In this document: in pieces, positions 8,836-17,404 of the stretch
How positions within the stretch are numbered: position 1 is the first letter of the stretch
How the letters are laid out: every line of letters starts with the position of its first letter
DNA from: Neobacillus driksii
GTDB lineage: Bacteria > Bacillota > Bacilli > Bacillales > Cytobacillaceae
DNA: 64,000 bases
Direction of reading: 5' to 3'
Assembly: GCF_013409995.1 (NCBI RefSeq)
Contig: NZ_JACCBX010000005.1
Coordinates: 372,001-436,000, forward strand
Position numbers and translations under genes: made by a program
Notes under the pieces: model-generated
Told to the model about the DNA's origin: nothing
Seen by the model: the letters and a program-made list of their open reading frames with translations, nothing else
Database searches by the model: none

Positions 8836-9123
8836 TTAAAAATCAAATAGCGAATCGCCGTTTGCTTCGTCTTCCATTTCTAGTTTTTTTGGTTGATTTA
8901 ATGTCACTGGCTGCTGAATGGATGGCTGTACGGTTACAGGCTGAAATGACGGGACAGGATTTAGTGGTGCTTCCTGTGGTCTTTGCTTTTCATCTAGGAT
9001 CAGCTCGCATAATATTTTAATAGAGTACACTTTTTCCCGCAAGTTATCTTGCTTCGTGCTGTTTTTTGCCAGCGTTAATTCCTCTTCGATTTTCCTTAAT
9101 AATTTTTCAACCGATATATTCAC
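8836..9123 (-). CDS. ywdI: YwdI family protein
   Basis: About 95 residues from a GTG at 9123 (reading NISVEKLLRKIEEELTLAKN), chosen because GAGGAG lies ten bases upstream; the ATG at 9147 has no site and overlaps that motif. The N-terminal half is helical, with the basic stretch ILCELILDEKQRPQE. The C-terminal half is Pro/Gln-rich and ends in the acidic SLFDF. This matches the small Bacillaceae YwdI family, whose function is unknown. It is co-directional with ywdK. Upstream of it the conserved ywd order is broken by the formate dehydrogenase run. Confidence 0.75.
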   Translation of the reverse strand: MNISVEKLLRKIEEELTLAKNSTKQDNLREKVYSIKILCELILDEKQRPQEAPLNPVPSFQPVTVQPSIQQPVTLNQPKKLEMEDEANGDSLFDF

Positions 9124-9263
9124 GATTTTTAAACTCCTCTTTTCCATTCTTTATATCATCATACCAAATTCGCCAGCCAAATAGAAATTCCGACATGTTT
9201 CACGTGAAACATGTTGGTTTATGTCATATTAAAAACCCGCACCAAAAGGTACGAGTTTATTGT

Positions 9264-9387
9264 TGTCCAGCTCCATCGCCTAGACCCTCGGGGTCATAAG
9301 CCAATCACTCCGGAAGGCAAAAAGCACGCCTTCTGTCAGCGCTCGTCTTATGCCTATCGGGTATGCCCAAGGCGCTTCCGCTTTTCT
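9264..9387. repeat. Dispersed imperfect-palindromic intergenic repeat, copy 2
   Basis: Starts GTCCAGCTCCATCGCCTAGA and ends CAAGGCGCTTCCGCTTTTC, with the shared inner blocks GGGGTCATAAGCCAATC and GCTCGTCTTATGCCT and a central GAAGGCaaaaagcacGCCTTC hairpin. Orientation is the same as copy 1. It lies just after the moeB stop, at the downstream end of the FDH/cofactor run. Confidence 0.85.
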
Positions 9388-9389
9388 AT

Positions 9390-10409
9390 TTAACCTAATA
9401 TTCTTTGATAAATGGATTTGGCATGGGTTAAGTCTTTTGTGCCGTGTATGAGAGCACGTCCGTCGTTAAAGATGACCATTCGCTCAGAACCCATTTCCAC
9501 TGATAGAAGGTACGGATTCCCTTTAACCGTATACCCGAGTGTACTCAGCTGCCCTGCCAGTTTTTCAAGCGATAGCTCACCTTGTGTGGATGGGCGAATT
9601 TGCACTGTATCCCGGCCGCATAAAACAGTCGTCTTCGTCATGTTTTCCTGGTCTAGGTAAGGATAGGTTCTTTCCTCGCCGCACGATAAACAGCCTGCGA
9701 ATTTGGCTTTTCCCATTTTCAAACTCGTATATTGGTTCCGCCATAAGTCAAAGCTGACAAACGAAGTTCGAACGGCCTCCCAATCCTCGACAAGCATTTT
9801 GAGCGCTTCGGCACTTTGATGAGAAATCACCATTTGGACAGCAGGTGAGATAATTCCGCCGGTATCACAGGTTAATCCCTGCATTGGAATCGTCCGTAAC
9901 AAACAATTTAAACAAGGCGTTTTCCCTGGAATAATCGAAAAACTCATCCCATAACTGCCAACACACGCACCATAAATCCAGGGTATACTATACTTTTGTG
10001 AAACATCATTAATCGCCATCCGCGTTTCAAAATTATCGGTCGCATCAATGATCACATCAACATCCTTCACCAGATCCTCCAGCATAGATGGAGTAGCATC
10101 ACCGATAATTGCCTTCACTTCTACGTCCGAGTTGATAGCCTGAAGGCGCTTTTGTGCCGCAGCTGCTTTCGGAAGCTTCTCAATCACATCCTCTTCAGTA
10201 TAAAGCTGTTGACGCTGAAGGTTACTTGCTTCGACATAATCTCTGTCAACAATTGTAAGCCGGCCAATCCCAGCCCGTGTAAGTACCTCTGCATTTCCAG
10301 AGCCAAGGGCGCCCGCTCCAATCATTAACACATGCTTCCTACTAATTTTATCTTGTCCTTCTTTTCCGATCCCTGGAAAGAGGACCTGTCGTGAATATCG
10401 TTCGTCCAT
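9390..10409 (-). CDS. moeB: ThiF/MoeB-type sulfur-carrier adenylyltransferase
   Basis: A 339-residue E1-like enzyme. Residues 1-230 carry the adenylation domain: RYSRQVLFPGIGKEGQ, the nucleotide loop GAGALGSGNAEVLTRAGIG, and VIIDATDNFETRMAIND. The zinc cysteines are in CLNCLLR and CLSCGE. About 90 C-terminal residues form a small domain often seen in Bacillus MoeB/ThiF. It probably adenylates the MoaD C-terminal glycine for molybdopterin synthesis, since moaD is 29 bases upstream on the same strand; a role in thiamine thiolation is the alternative. The ATG at 10409 follows AAAGGGGAAAACAGG. It is the last gene of the run. Confidence 0.9.
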   Translation of the reverse strand: MDERYSRQVLFPGIGKEGQDKISRKHVLMIGAGALGSGNAEVLTRAGIGRLTIVDRDYVEASNLQRQQLYTEEDVIEKLPKAAAAQKRLQAINSDVEVKAIIGDATPSMLEDLVKDVDVIIDATDNFETRMAINDVSQKYSIPWIYGACVGSYGMSFSIIPGKTPCLNCLLRTIPMQGLTCDTGGIISPAVQMVISHQSAEALKMLVEDWEAVRTSFVSFDLWRNQYTSLKMGKAKFAGCLSCGEERTYPYLDQENMTKTTVLCGRDTVQIRPSTQGELSLEKLAGQLSTLGYTVKGNPYLLSVEMGSERMVIFNDGRALIHGTKDLTHAKSIYQRILG

Positions 10410-10438
10410 CCTGTTTTCCCCTTTTCCAAACAACCTTA

Positions 10439-10672
10439 TCAGCCGCCGCTTACAGGAGGAATAAAGGCAACTTCATCACCATCTTGAATCACTTCATCAT
10501 CCTGGGCAAATTCTTCATTAACAGCTGTCATAACACTATCTAATTTTGGAAGATTGTAATTACGAACTAATTCTACTTTTAATTCAGCAACAGTTTTGCC
10601 GCTTGCATCGATCTTAAGAAACTCTTCACCGACCGCGTCGCGTAAATGAGCAAAAAATAAAACTTTATTCAT
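10439..10672 (-). CDS. moaD: Molybdopterin synthase small subunit MoaD
   Basis: A 77-residue ubiquitin-like sulfur carrier. It ends in VAFIPPVSGG; the terminal Gly-Gly is adenylated by MoeB and then thiocarboxylated. The length and the DGDEVAFIPP lead-in are typical of MoaD. The start overlaps the moaE stop by 8 bases, so translation is probably coupled in the ratio needed for the MoaD-MoaE complex. Confidence 0.93.
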   Translation of the reverse strand: MNKVLFFAHLRDAVGEEFLKIDASGKTVAELKVELVRNYNLPKLDSVMTAVNEEFAQDDEVIQDGDEVAFIPPVSGG

Positions 10673-11129
10673 TTAAGTCACTCTCCTCAGGCTTGCCACT
10701 AGGGTAAGCGACAGTTTCGAGCTGGTTGCCCATCCACTCTTCGTCATCTTCCCAATGTTCCTTCTTCCAAATCGGGACGATTTCTTTAATCCGCTCAATG
10801 GCATATCGATTCGCATCATAGGCATCGGCACGGTGAGGCGTAGAAACGGCTATGACCACGGCGATATCTGTTATATCCAGCCTGCCCACTCGATGGGTAA
10901 TCGCTACTTGTGCACCTTCCCAGCGCTCTTCAATTTCCCTTCCGATTTGCTCCAACTTTTTCACTGCCATCGCTTCGTACGCATCGTATATTAAAAATAA
11001 TGTCTTTTTTCCTTTGGTTAATTCCCGAACGGTTCCAATAAAAGTAGTAATCGCTCCAGCATTACGCTGAACAACCTTATCTATGACAGATTGAATATCA
11101 ATCGGTTCTTTTGAAATTTGATAATTCAT
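10665..11129 (-). CDS. moaE: Molybdopterin synthase catalytic subunit MoaE
   Basis: A 154-residue protein from the ATG at 11129 (MNYQISKEPIDIQSVIDKVV) with GAAGAGGTG upstream. MoaE signatures are AGAITTFIGTVRE, LIYDAYEAMAVKKL, VAITHRVGRLDI and the lysine-containing IVPIWKKEHWEDDEEWM. With MoaD it inserts the dithiolene sulfurs into precursor Z. It starts 13 bases after the moeA fusion gene and overlaps moaD. moaA and moaC, which make precursor Z, are absent from the window. Confidence 0.94.
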   Translation of the reverse strand: MNYQISKEPIDIQSVIDKVVQRNAGAITTFIGTVRELTKGKKTLFLIYDAYEAMAVKKLEQIGREIEERWEGAQVAITHRVGRLDITDIAVVIAVSTPHRADAYDANRYAIERIKEIVPIWKKEHWEDDEEWMGNQLETVAYPSGKPEESDLNE

Positions 11130-11142
11130 TTTGTGCACCTCT

Positions 11143-13065
11143 TCAGACCAATTTCTTTGGCTCTGCATTTTTGACCACTTCATATCCGCCGATTTTTTCG
11201 ACCTGCTGTTTAAAGATCGGTGATTGAATAATATCGATTAGCAGTTTGCCACTTTCACTTTCATAAAAGCTCCGCGTCATCACTAAATCATATTCTTCAT
11301 CTGCTACAGGAACAAAGTCTAGGTTCATAGCTTTTGCCGCTGGATAGATTCCTAGTCCAGCTCCATGACTGTCTCCATTAACCTCCGCCGCTACCGCTAA
11401 GTGTGAAAACATTTCCCGGTCGTAACCGGTAATCTCTTCTGATGAAATACCGTTCTCCTCTAACAGCATATCTAAAAGAATCCTTGTGCCTGCACCTTTT
11501 TGACGGTTGACGAAGTTTGCTTTTTTCTCAAAAATATCTACGACCGTTCCAATACGAAGCGGATTTCCCTTCGGTAAAATCCATCCTTGCTTTCTTTTTA
11601 AAAATGGATAGAGGATAACATCCAAACCAGCTAATATTTTCTTAACATATGAGATATTATATTGCTTTGTATTGGGGTCAAGCAAATGAATGCCCGCTAC
11701 GTGGGCCTCTCCTTTTCGAATCGCCATAATACCAGCCATACTGCCAACATGCGAAGAAACTATTTTCATTTCAGCACGAACTCTTTTTAGCTGAGATGAT
11801 AATAGGTCAATCGTTAAATCGTGGCTTCCAGAAAACATAATCGCGTTTTTAATTTCCTCAAGTGGTCTCAAAAGCTCCACCTCAGCAAACTCACCCTGTT
11901 CATAGCCACTGACGTTGGCTGGAACGATAAGAAGGCCATCTGCTCGAACATAGGACATGGTTACACCTGCCGCTCTTGTCAGCGGGTTGGCAACAAACTG
12001 TCCACTCACATAGCCGATATTCATTCGTACAAAATCTTCTGCACCCATACCTGATACAATCCGGCGGCCAAGCTTGACACTTACCGTTTGTCTTTTTGGC
12101 TCTGGTATCTGCAAATATTTGCAAATTAGCGGGCGTACAAACCACTCTAGTGCTAAATATGCGGAAACTGGATATCCAGGAACACCTACGACAATTTTTT
12201 CATTTATTTTTCCCAAAATAACCGGTTTACCTGGTCTTGCAGCTACACCATGGGTAAAGACCGTGCCAATTTCACCAATAATATGAACGGTATAATCCTT
12301 TGAACCTGCTGATGATCCGGCATTGATAACGATAATATCAGAGTCTTTCGCAGCTTCGAGCAATACAGACCTAATCTTTTCAGGCTCATCCTTCACAATC
12401 CGGTGAAGCCTTGGCTCGCCGCCCCAATCTTTTACAAAATTCGCAAATACCGTTCCGTTAAATTCTATAATTTTTCCAGAAGAAAGTTCGCTATCTGCTT
12501 CGACCAGCTCGTTACCAGTTGGAATAATGGTAACAATCGGCTTCTTTACAACTGGAATGTGAATCTGCTGTCCGGCCAACAGCACTCCTAAATCTGCAGG
12601 TCTTAGGATATGTCCTTGCGGGAAAAGCATTTCCTCTTGGACGATATCCTCTCCAATTGGACGGATATGCTGCCAAGGTGTGGCAGGTTCAATAATTTCA
12701 ATCGTTTCCTCATCAATCATATCGACATGTTCGATCATGATTACCGCATTAAATGGTGCAGGAATCGCGTTTCCTGTATCTACAATCGCAAAATCAATCC
12801 CTAGCTTAAGCTGAAGGGGATTTTGCTCGTGAGCAGTATACGTTTTTTCAGCAATTACCGCAATTCCATCCATTGCCGATGCATGGTAATGAGGCATGGA
12901 AACATTGGCAAAGATCGGTTCAGCGGTTACACGGCCAAGAGCATCACTGGTTGGTATCATTTCTATTTCAAGGGGGAGAGAAAATGCCTCGAGAATTTCT
13001 CGCTTTGCTTCCGATCGGGGTTTGTCCTCTAAATATATTTTCCGTTTATAGCGTTTCTGGTCCAT
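11143..13065 (-). CDS. MoeA molybdenum insertase fused to a C-terminal periplasmic-binding-protein-like domain
   Basis: 640 residues. About 1-415 form a MoeA domain: AMDGIAVIAE, VDTGNAIPAPFNAVIMIEHV, INAGSSAGSKDYT, and VVGVPGYPVSAYLALEWF. About 420-635 form a solute-binding-protein-like domain related to ModA/LysR effector folds (FSGSHDLTIDLLSSQLK, then NFVNRQKGAGTRILLDMLL, then YDLVMTRSFYE). Such fusions are known in archaea and some Firmicutes; the second domain may sense molybdate, tungstate or the cofactor, which is inference. It lies 14 bases after a normal moeA, so there are two insertase copies in tandem. The first motif reads AMDGIA rather than the TVDGYA of its neighbour. Confidence 0.9.
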   Translation of the reverse strand: MDQKRYKRKIYLEDKPRSEAKREILEAFSLPLEIEMIPTSDALGRVTAEPIFANVSMPHYHASAMDGIAVIAEKTYTAHEQNPLQLKLGIDFAIVDTGNAIPAPFNAVIMIEHVDMIDEETIEIIEPATPWQHIRPIGEDIVQEEMLFPQGHILRPADLGVLLAGQQIHIPVVKKPIVTIIPTGNELVEADSELSSGKIIEFNGTVFANFVKDWGGEPRLHRIVKDEPEKIRSVLLEAAKDSDIIVINAGSSAGSKDYTVHIIGEIGTVFTHGVAARPGKPVILGKINEKIVVGVPGYPVSAYLALEWFVRPLICKYLQIPEPKRQTVSVKLGRRIVSGMGAEDFVRMNIGYVSGQFVANPLTRAAGVTMSYVRADGLLIVPANVSGYEQGEFAEVELLRPLEEIKNAIMFSGSHDLTIDLLSSQLKRVRAEMKIVSSHVGSMAGIMAIRKGEAHVAGIHLLDPNTKQYNISYVKKILAGLDVILYPFLKRKQGWILPKGNPLRIGTVVDIFEKKANFVNRQKGAGTRILLDMLLEENGISSEEITGYDREMFSHLAVAAEVNGDSHGAGLGIYPAAKAMNLDFVPVADEEYDLVMTRSFYESESGKLLIDIIQSPIFKQQVEKIGGYEVVKNAEPKKLV

Positions 13066-13079
13066 CTATTTTATCCCCC

Positions 13080-14312
13080 TCATCGTGTTGCAATCACAGG
13101 TACATAATCTCCCTGTGAAATACCCTCTTTTTCTGAACGAATCTCAACAATTCCATCGCTTTTTACTAATGTCGTAATTAAACCTGATTTCCCAATGATA
13201 GGGTCCGCCCACCATTCTCCTTCTTTTTCAAACAAACGAACACGAATATAATCAGAGCGGCCCGGTGCCGAAGGAATATTTTTAGTAATCCTTGCAAAAA
13301 TCCGATCTGGTTTTTTGTCGATTTTTTCGCCTTTTAACTTTCGAAGTATCTTTTCGCCAAAAAGCATGAAGATAATCATTGCAGAGGCTGGGTGACCTGG
13401 CAAGCCAATCACTGGTTTTCCGTTTGCCATTGCAAGAATCGTAGGTTTTCCTGGTTTAATAGAAATACCATGGACAAAAACACCTGGCGAACCTAAGGAT
13501 TGAATCACATCTGTGGTATAATCCTTTGCCCCGACTGAGCTTCCTCCAGAGAGAATTAAACAATCAACCTGATCATAAAGGTTCTGTGCTTTTTGCTGAA
13601 ACTCTTGAAAGTCATCCTTCACTATTCCACCGTAAATAACCTCAACATTCCATTGTTTTGCGAGGCTGGCAATCGTCAAATAGTTAATATCACGGATTTG
13701 TCCTTCTAAAAGTTTTTCTGTTTGATAGGGAACAATTTCATCACCAGAGGATAGATAACCCACCTTAAGCTTGCGATAGACGGTAACATGACTAATTCCA
13801 AGCGAAGCGATTGCGCCTAACTCCTGAGGTCTTAGGATCGTCCCTTCTGGAAGAACAACTTCCCCTTTGCGGATGTCTTCACCTGCGCGAATAATGTTCT
13901 CACCAGGAGCCACTGACTTATAGGTATTTAACAGACCCTCATGGTCTTCACAATGTTCAATCATGATAACGCTGTCACTGCCTGGAGGAATCATCCCGCC
14001 GGTTGGCACGTAGACTGCCTCTCCCTGTCCTAGATGGATTCCGGCACTCTCACCCATTCGTACTTCACCGACTACGGTTAAAAACCCGGGCATGGAGTCA
14101 GATGAACCATAAGTGTCTTTTGCCTTAACGGCATATCCATCAACGGTTGAACGGTCAAAGCCCGGAACATTTTCCTTTGCTGTGACGCACGCAGCGGTTA
14201 TATAATGGAGAGCCTCTTCAAGGGGGCGCTCCTCCGTATCTTTTATAGCTGAAATATTCTCTTCAATCATTGCGAAGGTTTCTTCGACTGTTTTCACCTT
14301 GAAAAATTGCAC
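13080..14312 (-). CDS. moeA: Molybdopterin molybdenumtransferase MoeA
   Basis: A 410-residue MoeA of normal length. It inserts molybdate into adenylylated molybdopterin. Signatures are the early FDRSTVDGYAVKAKDTYG, VYVPTGGMIPPGSDSVIMIE, LILSGGSSVGAKDYTTDVIQ and GLPGHPASAMIIFMLF. The C-terminal MoeA domain IV is present. It is 25 bases downstream of mobA and 14 bases upstream of the moeA fusion on the same strand, consistent with one transcript supplying cofactor for the formate dehydrogenase. Confidence 0.95.
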   Translation of the reverse strand: MQFFKVKTVEETFAMIEENISAIKDTEERPLEEALHYITAACVTAKENVPGFDRSTVDGYAVKAKDTYGSSDSMPGFLTVVGEVRMGESAGIHLGQGEAVYVPTGGMIPPGSDSVIMIEHCEDHEGLLNTYKSVAPGENIIRAGEDIRKGEVVLPEGTILRPQELGAIASLGISHVTVYRKLKVGYLSSGDEIVPYQTEKLLEGQIRDINYLTIASLAKQWNVEVIYGGIVKDDFQEFQQKAQNLYDQVDCLILSGGSSVGAKDYTTDVIQSLGSPGVFVHGISIKPGKPTILAMANGKPVIGLPGHPASAMIIFMLFGEKILRKLKGEKIDKKPDRIFARITKNIPSAPGRSDYIRVRLFEKEGEWWADPIIGKSGLITTLVKSDGIVEIRSEKEGISQGDYVPVIATR

Positions 14313-14337
14313 TGTGCCTTACATCCTTCCTGTATCG

Positions 14338-14931
14338 TCAGCCTCTGAGCCACCTTTTTGCATCCTCATACTCATGCGGGTGATTCATATTGAAAAAGAC
14401 ACGCTCCATATCAATGCTGCTATAGATTTCTAGATCTTTTTCCGTTACATAAAGGACGTTTAAATGCTCCAGCAGATGTTTGATTGGAAGACGTCCATTT
14501 TCAATACATTCTTCAATTTTATTTACCGTCTTCTTTTGAAAAACTGCACAAAGGGTTTGCATTTTTCCATTAATCACTGGTACTAAGGCATCATAATGGT
14601 CAATCTGATTCACAAGCTTTGAAGCAAGTTCTCCTGAAATAAAAGGCATATCACACGCTACAATGAAATTCACATCATAATCTGAGGCCATTAGGCCGGC
14701 ATGAAAGCCTGCCAGCGGTCCTTTTCCAGGATAGTGATCGGACACCATTTTTACCCCTAAGAATTGATAGGAATCCATATCATTGGTAACAAGAATGATG
14801 TCATCAAAGTAGACTTTAAGAATATCAACCATTCTTTCTATCGTTGTTTTTTCATTAAGTTTTAGGAGAGCCTTGTTCGTGCCCATTCTACTAGATTTTC
14901 CACCTGATAAAATAATAGCCGCAGCTTTCAT
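14338..14931 (-). CDS. mobA: Molybdenum cofactor guanylyltransferase MobA
   Basis: A 197-residue nucleotidyltransferase. The GTP-binding loop LSGGKSSRMGTNKALLKL is near the N terminus, GKGPLAGFHAGLMASDYD follows, and the metal-binding VACDMPF is central. MobA joins GMP to molybdopterin, giving the dinucleotide form (bis-MGD) used by DMSO-reductase family enzymes such as the adjacent FdhA. It is 15 bases after the FdhE-like gene. Confidence 0.95.
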   Translation of the reverse strand: MKAAAIILSGGKSSRMGTNKALLKLNEKTTIERMVDILKVYFDDIILVTNDMDSYQFLGVKMVSDHYPGKGPLAGFHAGLMASDYDVNFIVACDMPFISGELASKLVNQIDHYDALVPVINGKMQTLCAVFQKKTVNKIEECIENGRLPIKHLLEHLNVLYVTEKDLEIYSSIDMERVFFNMNHPHEYEDAKRWLRG

Positions 14932-14946
14932 GAATAGCGCACCTTC

Positions 14947-15756
14947 TTAATTTGTTTGTTTGATTTCGCCCACTACTTGATAGCCTTGCTCTTGGGCAAC
15001 GAAGTCTAGGTGAATCGTATTTAAGTCCAGCATGGCAGGTGACGGCTTGCTGAGATATTGTCTTGTATCTATCACTTTAATATATCCTGTACACTTTTCG
15101 CAAACCTGAATTTGCGAGGAAGCGTCGCCTTCAATGGTCAAGAACTGAATGGTTTTGTGATCATCGTTACCGCAATGTGCACATTCAATTCGTTTTGCAT
15201 TCCAATGAGCAAGGCAGCGAGGACACGTCATCACTTTTTTTCCTTCATCTTCAAGAACAGCAAGTCTAGCAGGTTCACCACAAACGGGACAGCCTGCACC
15301 AGGAACAGCATGAGTGATTTCGTGCTGGATCTTTTCTGCTGTAACCTGTAAATAGGGTCTTAGTGCTGTTTCAGCAAGAAATTGCGGAATCCATTCCTCA
15401 AGTCCATTTTCCTCAGCGAAGCCTGCAAAATAAACACTGTTAAACGAGAAGGCTTCGTCAATCCAGCGGATCGCTGTTTCTTCGTTTAATAGTGTTCTAA
15501 CTTCAGCAAGCTTTGACTCGAGCTCAGGGTTGTTTTGGGTTAAAAGCACATTTATCTCCTCTATCCACTGTAGGAATAGTGAAATTTCAAAATTAATAGA
15601 CGCTAATGCAGCTGCCGGCACTCCTGCGGACATTGCTGCTTTATCTAGTTTTGGAATGATGGCTTCTGGATTTATACTCTTTTTCCAATTCTCCTGAAGG
15701 GCCAAAATATCCTGCTGTAAATTCTGATATTCTTTCGAAACCACAGATTTTTTCAT
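14947..15756 (-). CDS. FdhE-like formate dehydrogenase accessory protein
   Basis: A 269-residue cytoplasmic protein. The N-terminal 140 residues are helical. The C-terminal half carries four zinc/iron-type cysteine pairs: GCPVCGEPARL, MTCPRCLAHWN, IECAHCGND and QVCEKCTGYIKVID. This matches the FdhE rubredoxin-like fold, which in E. coli is required for making active respiratory formate dehydrogenases after metal and cofactor insertion. It lies between the FDH structural genes and mobA, which supports the role. Sequence likeness beyond the cysteine pairs was judged by eye only. Confidence 0.85.
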   Translation of the reverse strand: MKKSVVSKEYQNLQQDILALQENWKKSINPEAIIPKLDKAAMSAGVPAAALASINFEISLFLQWIEEINVLLTQNNPELESKLAEVRTLLNEETAIRWIDEAFSFNSVYFAGFAEENGLEEWIPQFLAETALRPYLQVTAEKIQHEITHAVPGAGCPVCGEPARLAVLEDEGKKVMTCPRCLAHWNAKRIECAHCGNDDHKTIQFLTIEGDASSQIQVCEKCTGYIKVIDTRQYLSKPSPAMLDLNTIHLDFVAQEQGYQVVGEIKQTN

Positions 15757-15786
15757 TGCGTTGCACCTCTTTTGATTTTATAAATC

Positions 15787-15814
15787 AATGGCTGCCCTGT
15801 TACAGACAGCCATT
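15787..15814 (-). terminator. Hairpin between the cytochrome b subunit and fdhE-like genes
   Basis: AATGGCTG and CAGCCATT pair around a 12-base loop in the 94-base gap, the longest gap inside the fdhA-to-moeB part of the run. On the minus strand it is followed by GATTTATAAAATC rather than a clean U run. It could be a weak terminator that lowers expression of the accessory genes, or an mRNA stabiliser. No promoter is obvious after it. Confidence 0.45.
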
Positions 15815-15850
15815 TTGAGTATTTACGTTCATACAGGCTGATGATTTAAC

Positions 15851-16579
15851 TTACGCCCCTTTTTTCTTTTTCTTGTCAGGACTGGTTGGTTTATGTGGGT
15901 CTTCTAGTTTAGGGAAGTTGCCTTTTTTGACTTCTTCCTCATACCATTCTGTATAGTGTTCATGAGCCCACCATGCAGGTACTTCACCTGTGATAACTCC
16001 GGTATATCCTGGTTTAGAGTTTTTGTGTATAACAGATAGATAGACGTGTCCGACTACTACCGCGATCGCTAGGCCGAAACCGACGTTGTGTAATAAATAT
16101 CCCCATTGAACAACCGCTCTTGGGAAGAATTCAGGGAACCACATTGGGAAGCCTGAACCAATGATTAGTATTGCTGTGAAAATTTGAATGATTGAGTTAA
16201 TCTTCTCACCAGCGTTAAAGAATGTTTGCTTTACGTGCTTGAAATTAAAACCGAATAGCTCCTTAACAAACTCTGTAAAGAACTCTAGATCACGTTTCTT
16301 CCAAGTAACAAGTTCTTTCATCCAAAGCTTAAAGCCTTTAAAGTCAAAAATAACCCAGATAAACGTTGGTGTAATAAACGCTACGGCAAAAATTCTGTGA
16401 AGGAGACGTGCACCTTCTGGTCCGCCAAGCACGGGGTATAACCAGTCAAAAAACTCTGTGTACATTGGCAAAGCTGTGATATAGAGGGCGATAAATGAAA
16501 TCGCATTAACTGCATGCGCCCAGACAAATGCCTTCGAAAAACGTTTTACCTTTACTGTCGACTTTTGAGGTTTACTCAT
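15851..16579 (-). CDS. Formate dehydrogenase cytochrome b subunit (gamma)
   Basis: A 242-residue membrane protein with four hydrophobic segments. Heme-ligand candidates are His in FVWAHAVNAISF, LLHRIFAVAF, LLHNVGFGLA and VVGHVYLSVIH, the pattern of FdnI/FdoI b-type cytochromes. It anchors the complex and passes electrons from FdhB to menaquinone. The start is the ATG at 16579 after GGAGGTG; the frame from 16609 has no site. The start overlaps the fdhB stop by 8 bases, so the two are translationally coupled. The C terminus is Lys-rich (DKKKKKGA). Confidence 0.93.
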   Translation of the reverse strand: MSKPQKSTVKVKRFSKAFVWAHAVNAISFIALYITALPMYTEFFDWLYPVLGGPEGARLLHRIFAVAFITPTFIWVIFDFKGFKLWMKELVTWKKRDLEFFTEFVKELFGFNFKHVKQTFFNAGEKINSIIQIFTAILIIGSGFPMWFPEFFPRAVVQWGYLLHNVGFGLAIAVVVGHVYLSVIHKNSKPGYTGVITGEVPAWWAHEHYTEWYEEEVKKGNFPKLEDPHKPTSPDKKKKKGA

Positions 16580-17402
16580 GGTGCTCACCTCCGTCTTCGT
16601 TTTTACCATTCTTCTTCTTACTAATAATTGTGTTGGTTATGAAAGCCCCTACAACAGCCATCGTGGTAGCACCGATCATCATTTTACCAATTGGCTGTGC
16701 ATAATCTTTCCAAACCACAGCGGATGTTGGAACTTTAGGGTTTTCAGGTAACCCGTATACAGATGGCTTTTCCGCAAGTACATAAACAGTGTGTGTTCCG
16801 CCAACACCTTGTGGATTATAGACCATTGCGTTAGGATAACGATCTTTAATCTGTTTCACACGCTCTTCTGCCTTTTGAATCATTGCAGTTTTGTCGCCAA
16901 ACTGCATTGCGCCTGTATGACAAGTTGTTACACAAGCAGGCTGTAAGCCTTCTTCAAGACGATCAGTACACATGGTGCATTTATTAGCCTTTCTGTACTT
17001 ATCACCATTTTTATCAACATATTCCTTAAGGGAAATAACTTCAAATGGACAGTTATTTACACAATAGCCACAGCCAACACATTTTTCATGATCGATAACA
17101 ACTGTGCCAAAATCAGTGTAGCTAATTGCGTCTTCCGGGCAGACCTTTTCACAAGCCGCGTCCGTACAATGGAAGCATGCGGAGTGACGGAAAAGATAGT
17201 CAAGACCGCCCTTAGAGTTTTCATGTTCGATATATTGCAATACATTCCAAGTATCAGCAGTTGTTTTTGTATGTGATTGAGCGCTTCCGAGGAAATCTTG
17301 TGGTTCTGCCGGAAGGTCATTCCAGTTTTTACAAGCAACCATACAAGCACGACAGCCATCACATTTGGTTACGTCGACAAATTTTACATATTCAGTAGCC
17401 AT
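16572..17402 (-). CDS. Formate dehydrogenase iron-sulfur subunit (beta)
   Basis: A 276-residue four-cluster ferredoxin. The Cys motifs are CDGCRACMVACKNW, CFHCTDAACEKVCP, CVGCGYCVNNCPF and CTMCTDRLEEGLQPACVTTC, i.e. four [4Fe-4S] sites as in FdnH. A single transmembrane segment near the C terminus (GKMMIGATTMAVVGAFITNT) anchors it beside the cytochrome b subunit. There is no signal peptide, so it presumably rides out with FdhA on the Tat pathway, as in E. coli. It begins 2 bases after the fdhA stop. Confidence 0.95.
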   Translation of the reverse strand: MATEYVKFVDVTKCDGCRACMVACKNWNDLPAEPQDFLGSAQSHTKTTADTWNVLQYIEHENSKGGLDYLFRHSACFHCTDAACEKVCPEDAISYTDFGTVVIDHEKCVGCGYCVNNCPFEVISLKEYVDKNGDKYRKANKCTMCTDRLEEGLQPACVTTCHTGAMQFGDKTAMIQKAEERVKQIKDRYPNAMVYNPQGVGGTHTVYVLAEKPSVYGLPENPKVPTSAVVWKDYAQPIGKMMIGATTMAVVGAFITNTIISKKKNGKNEDGGEHHE

Positions 17403-17404
17403 TG

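Noticed and set aside
11821-13118. Several plus-strand ORFs of 60-80 codons across the moeA region.
   Set aside because: They are shadows of the strongly supported moeA genes on the minus strand, with no ribosome sites.
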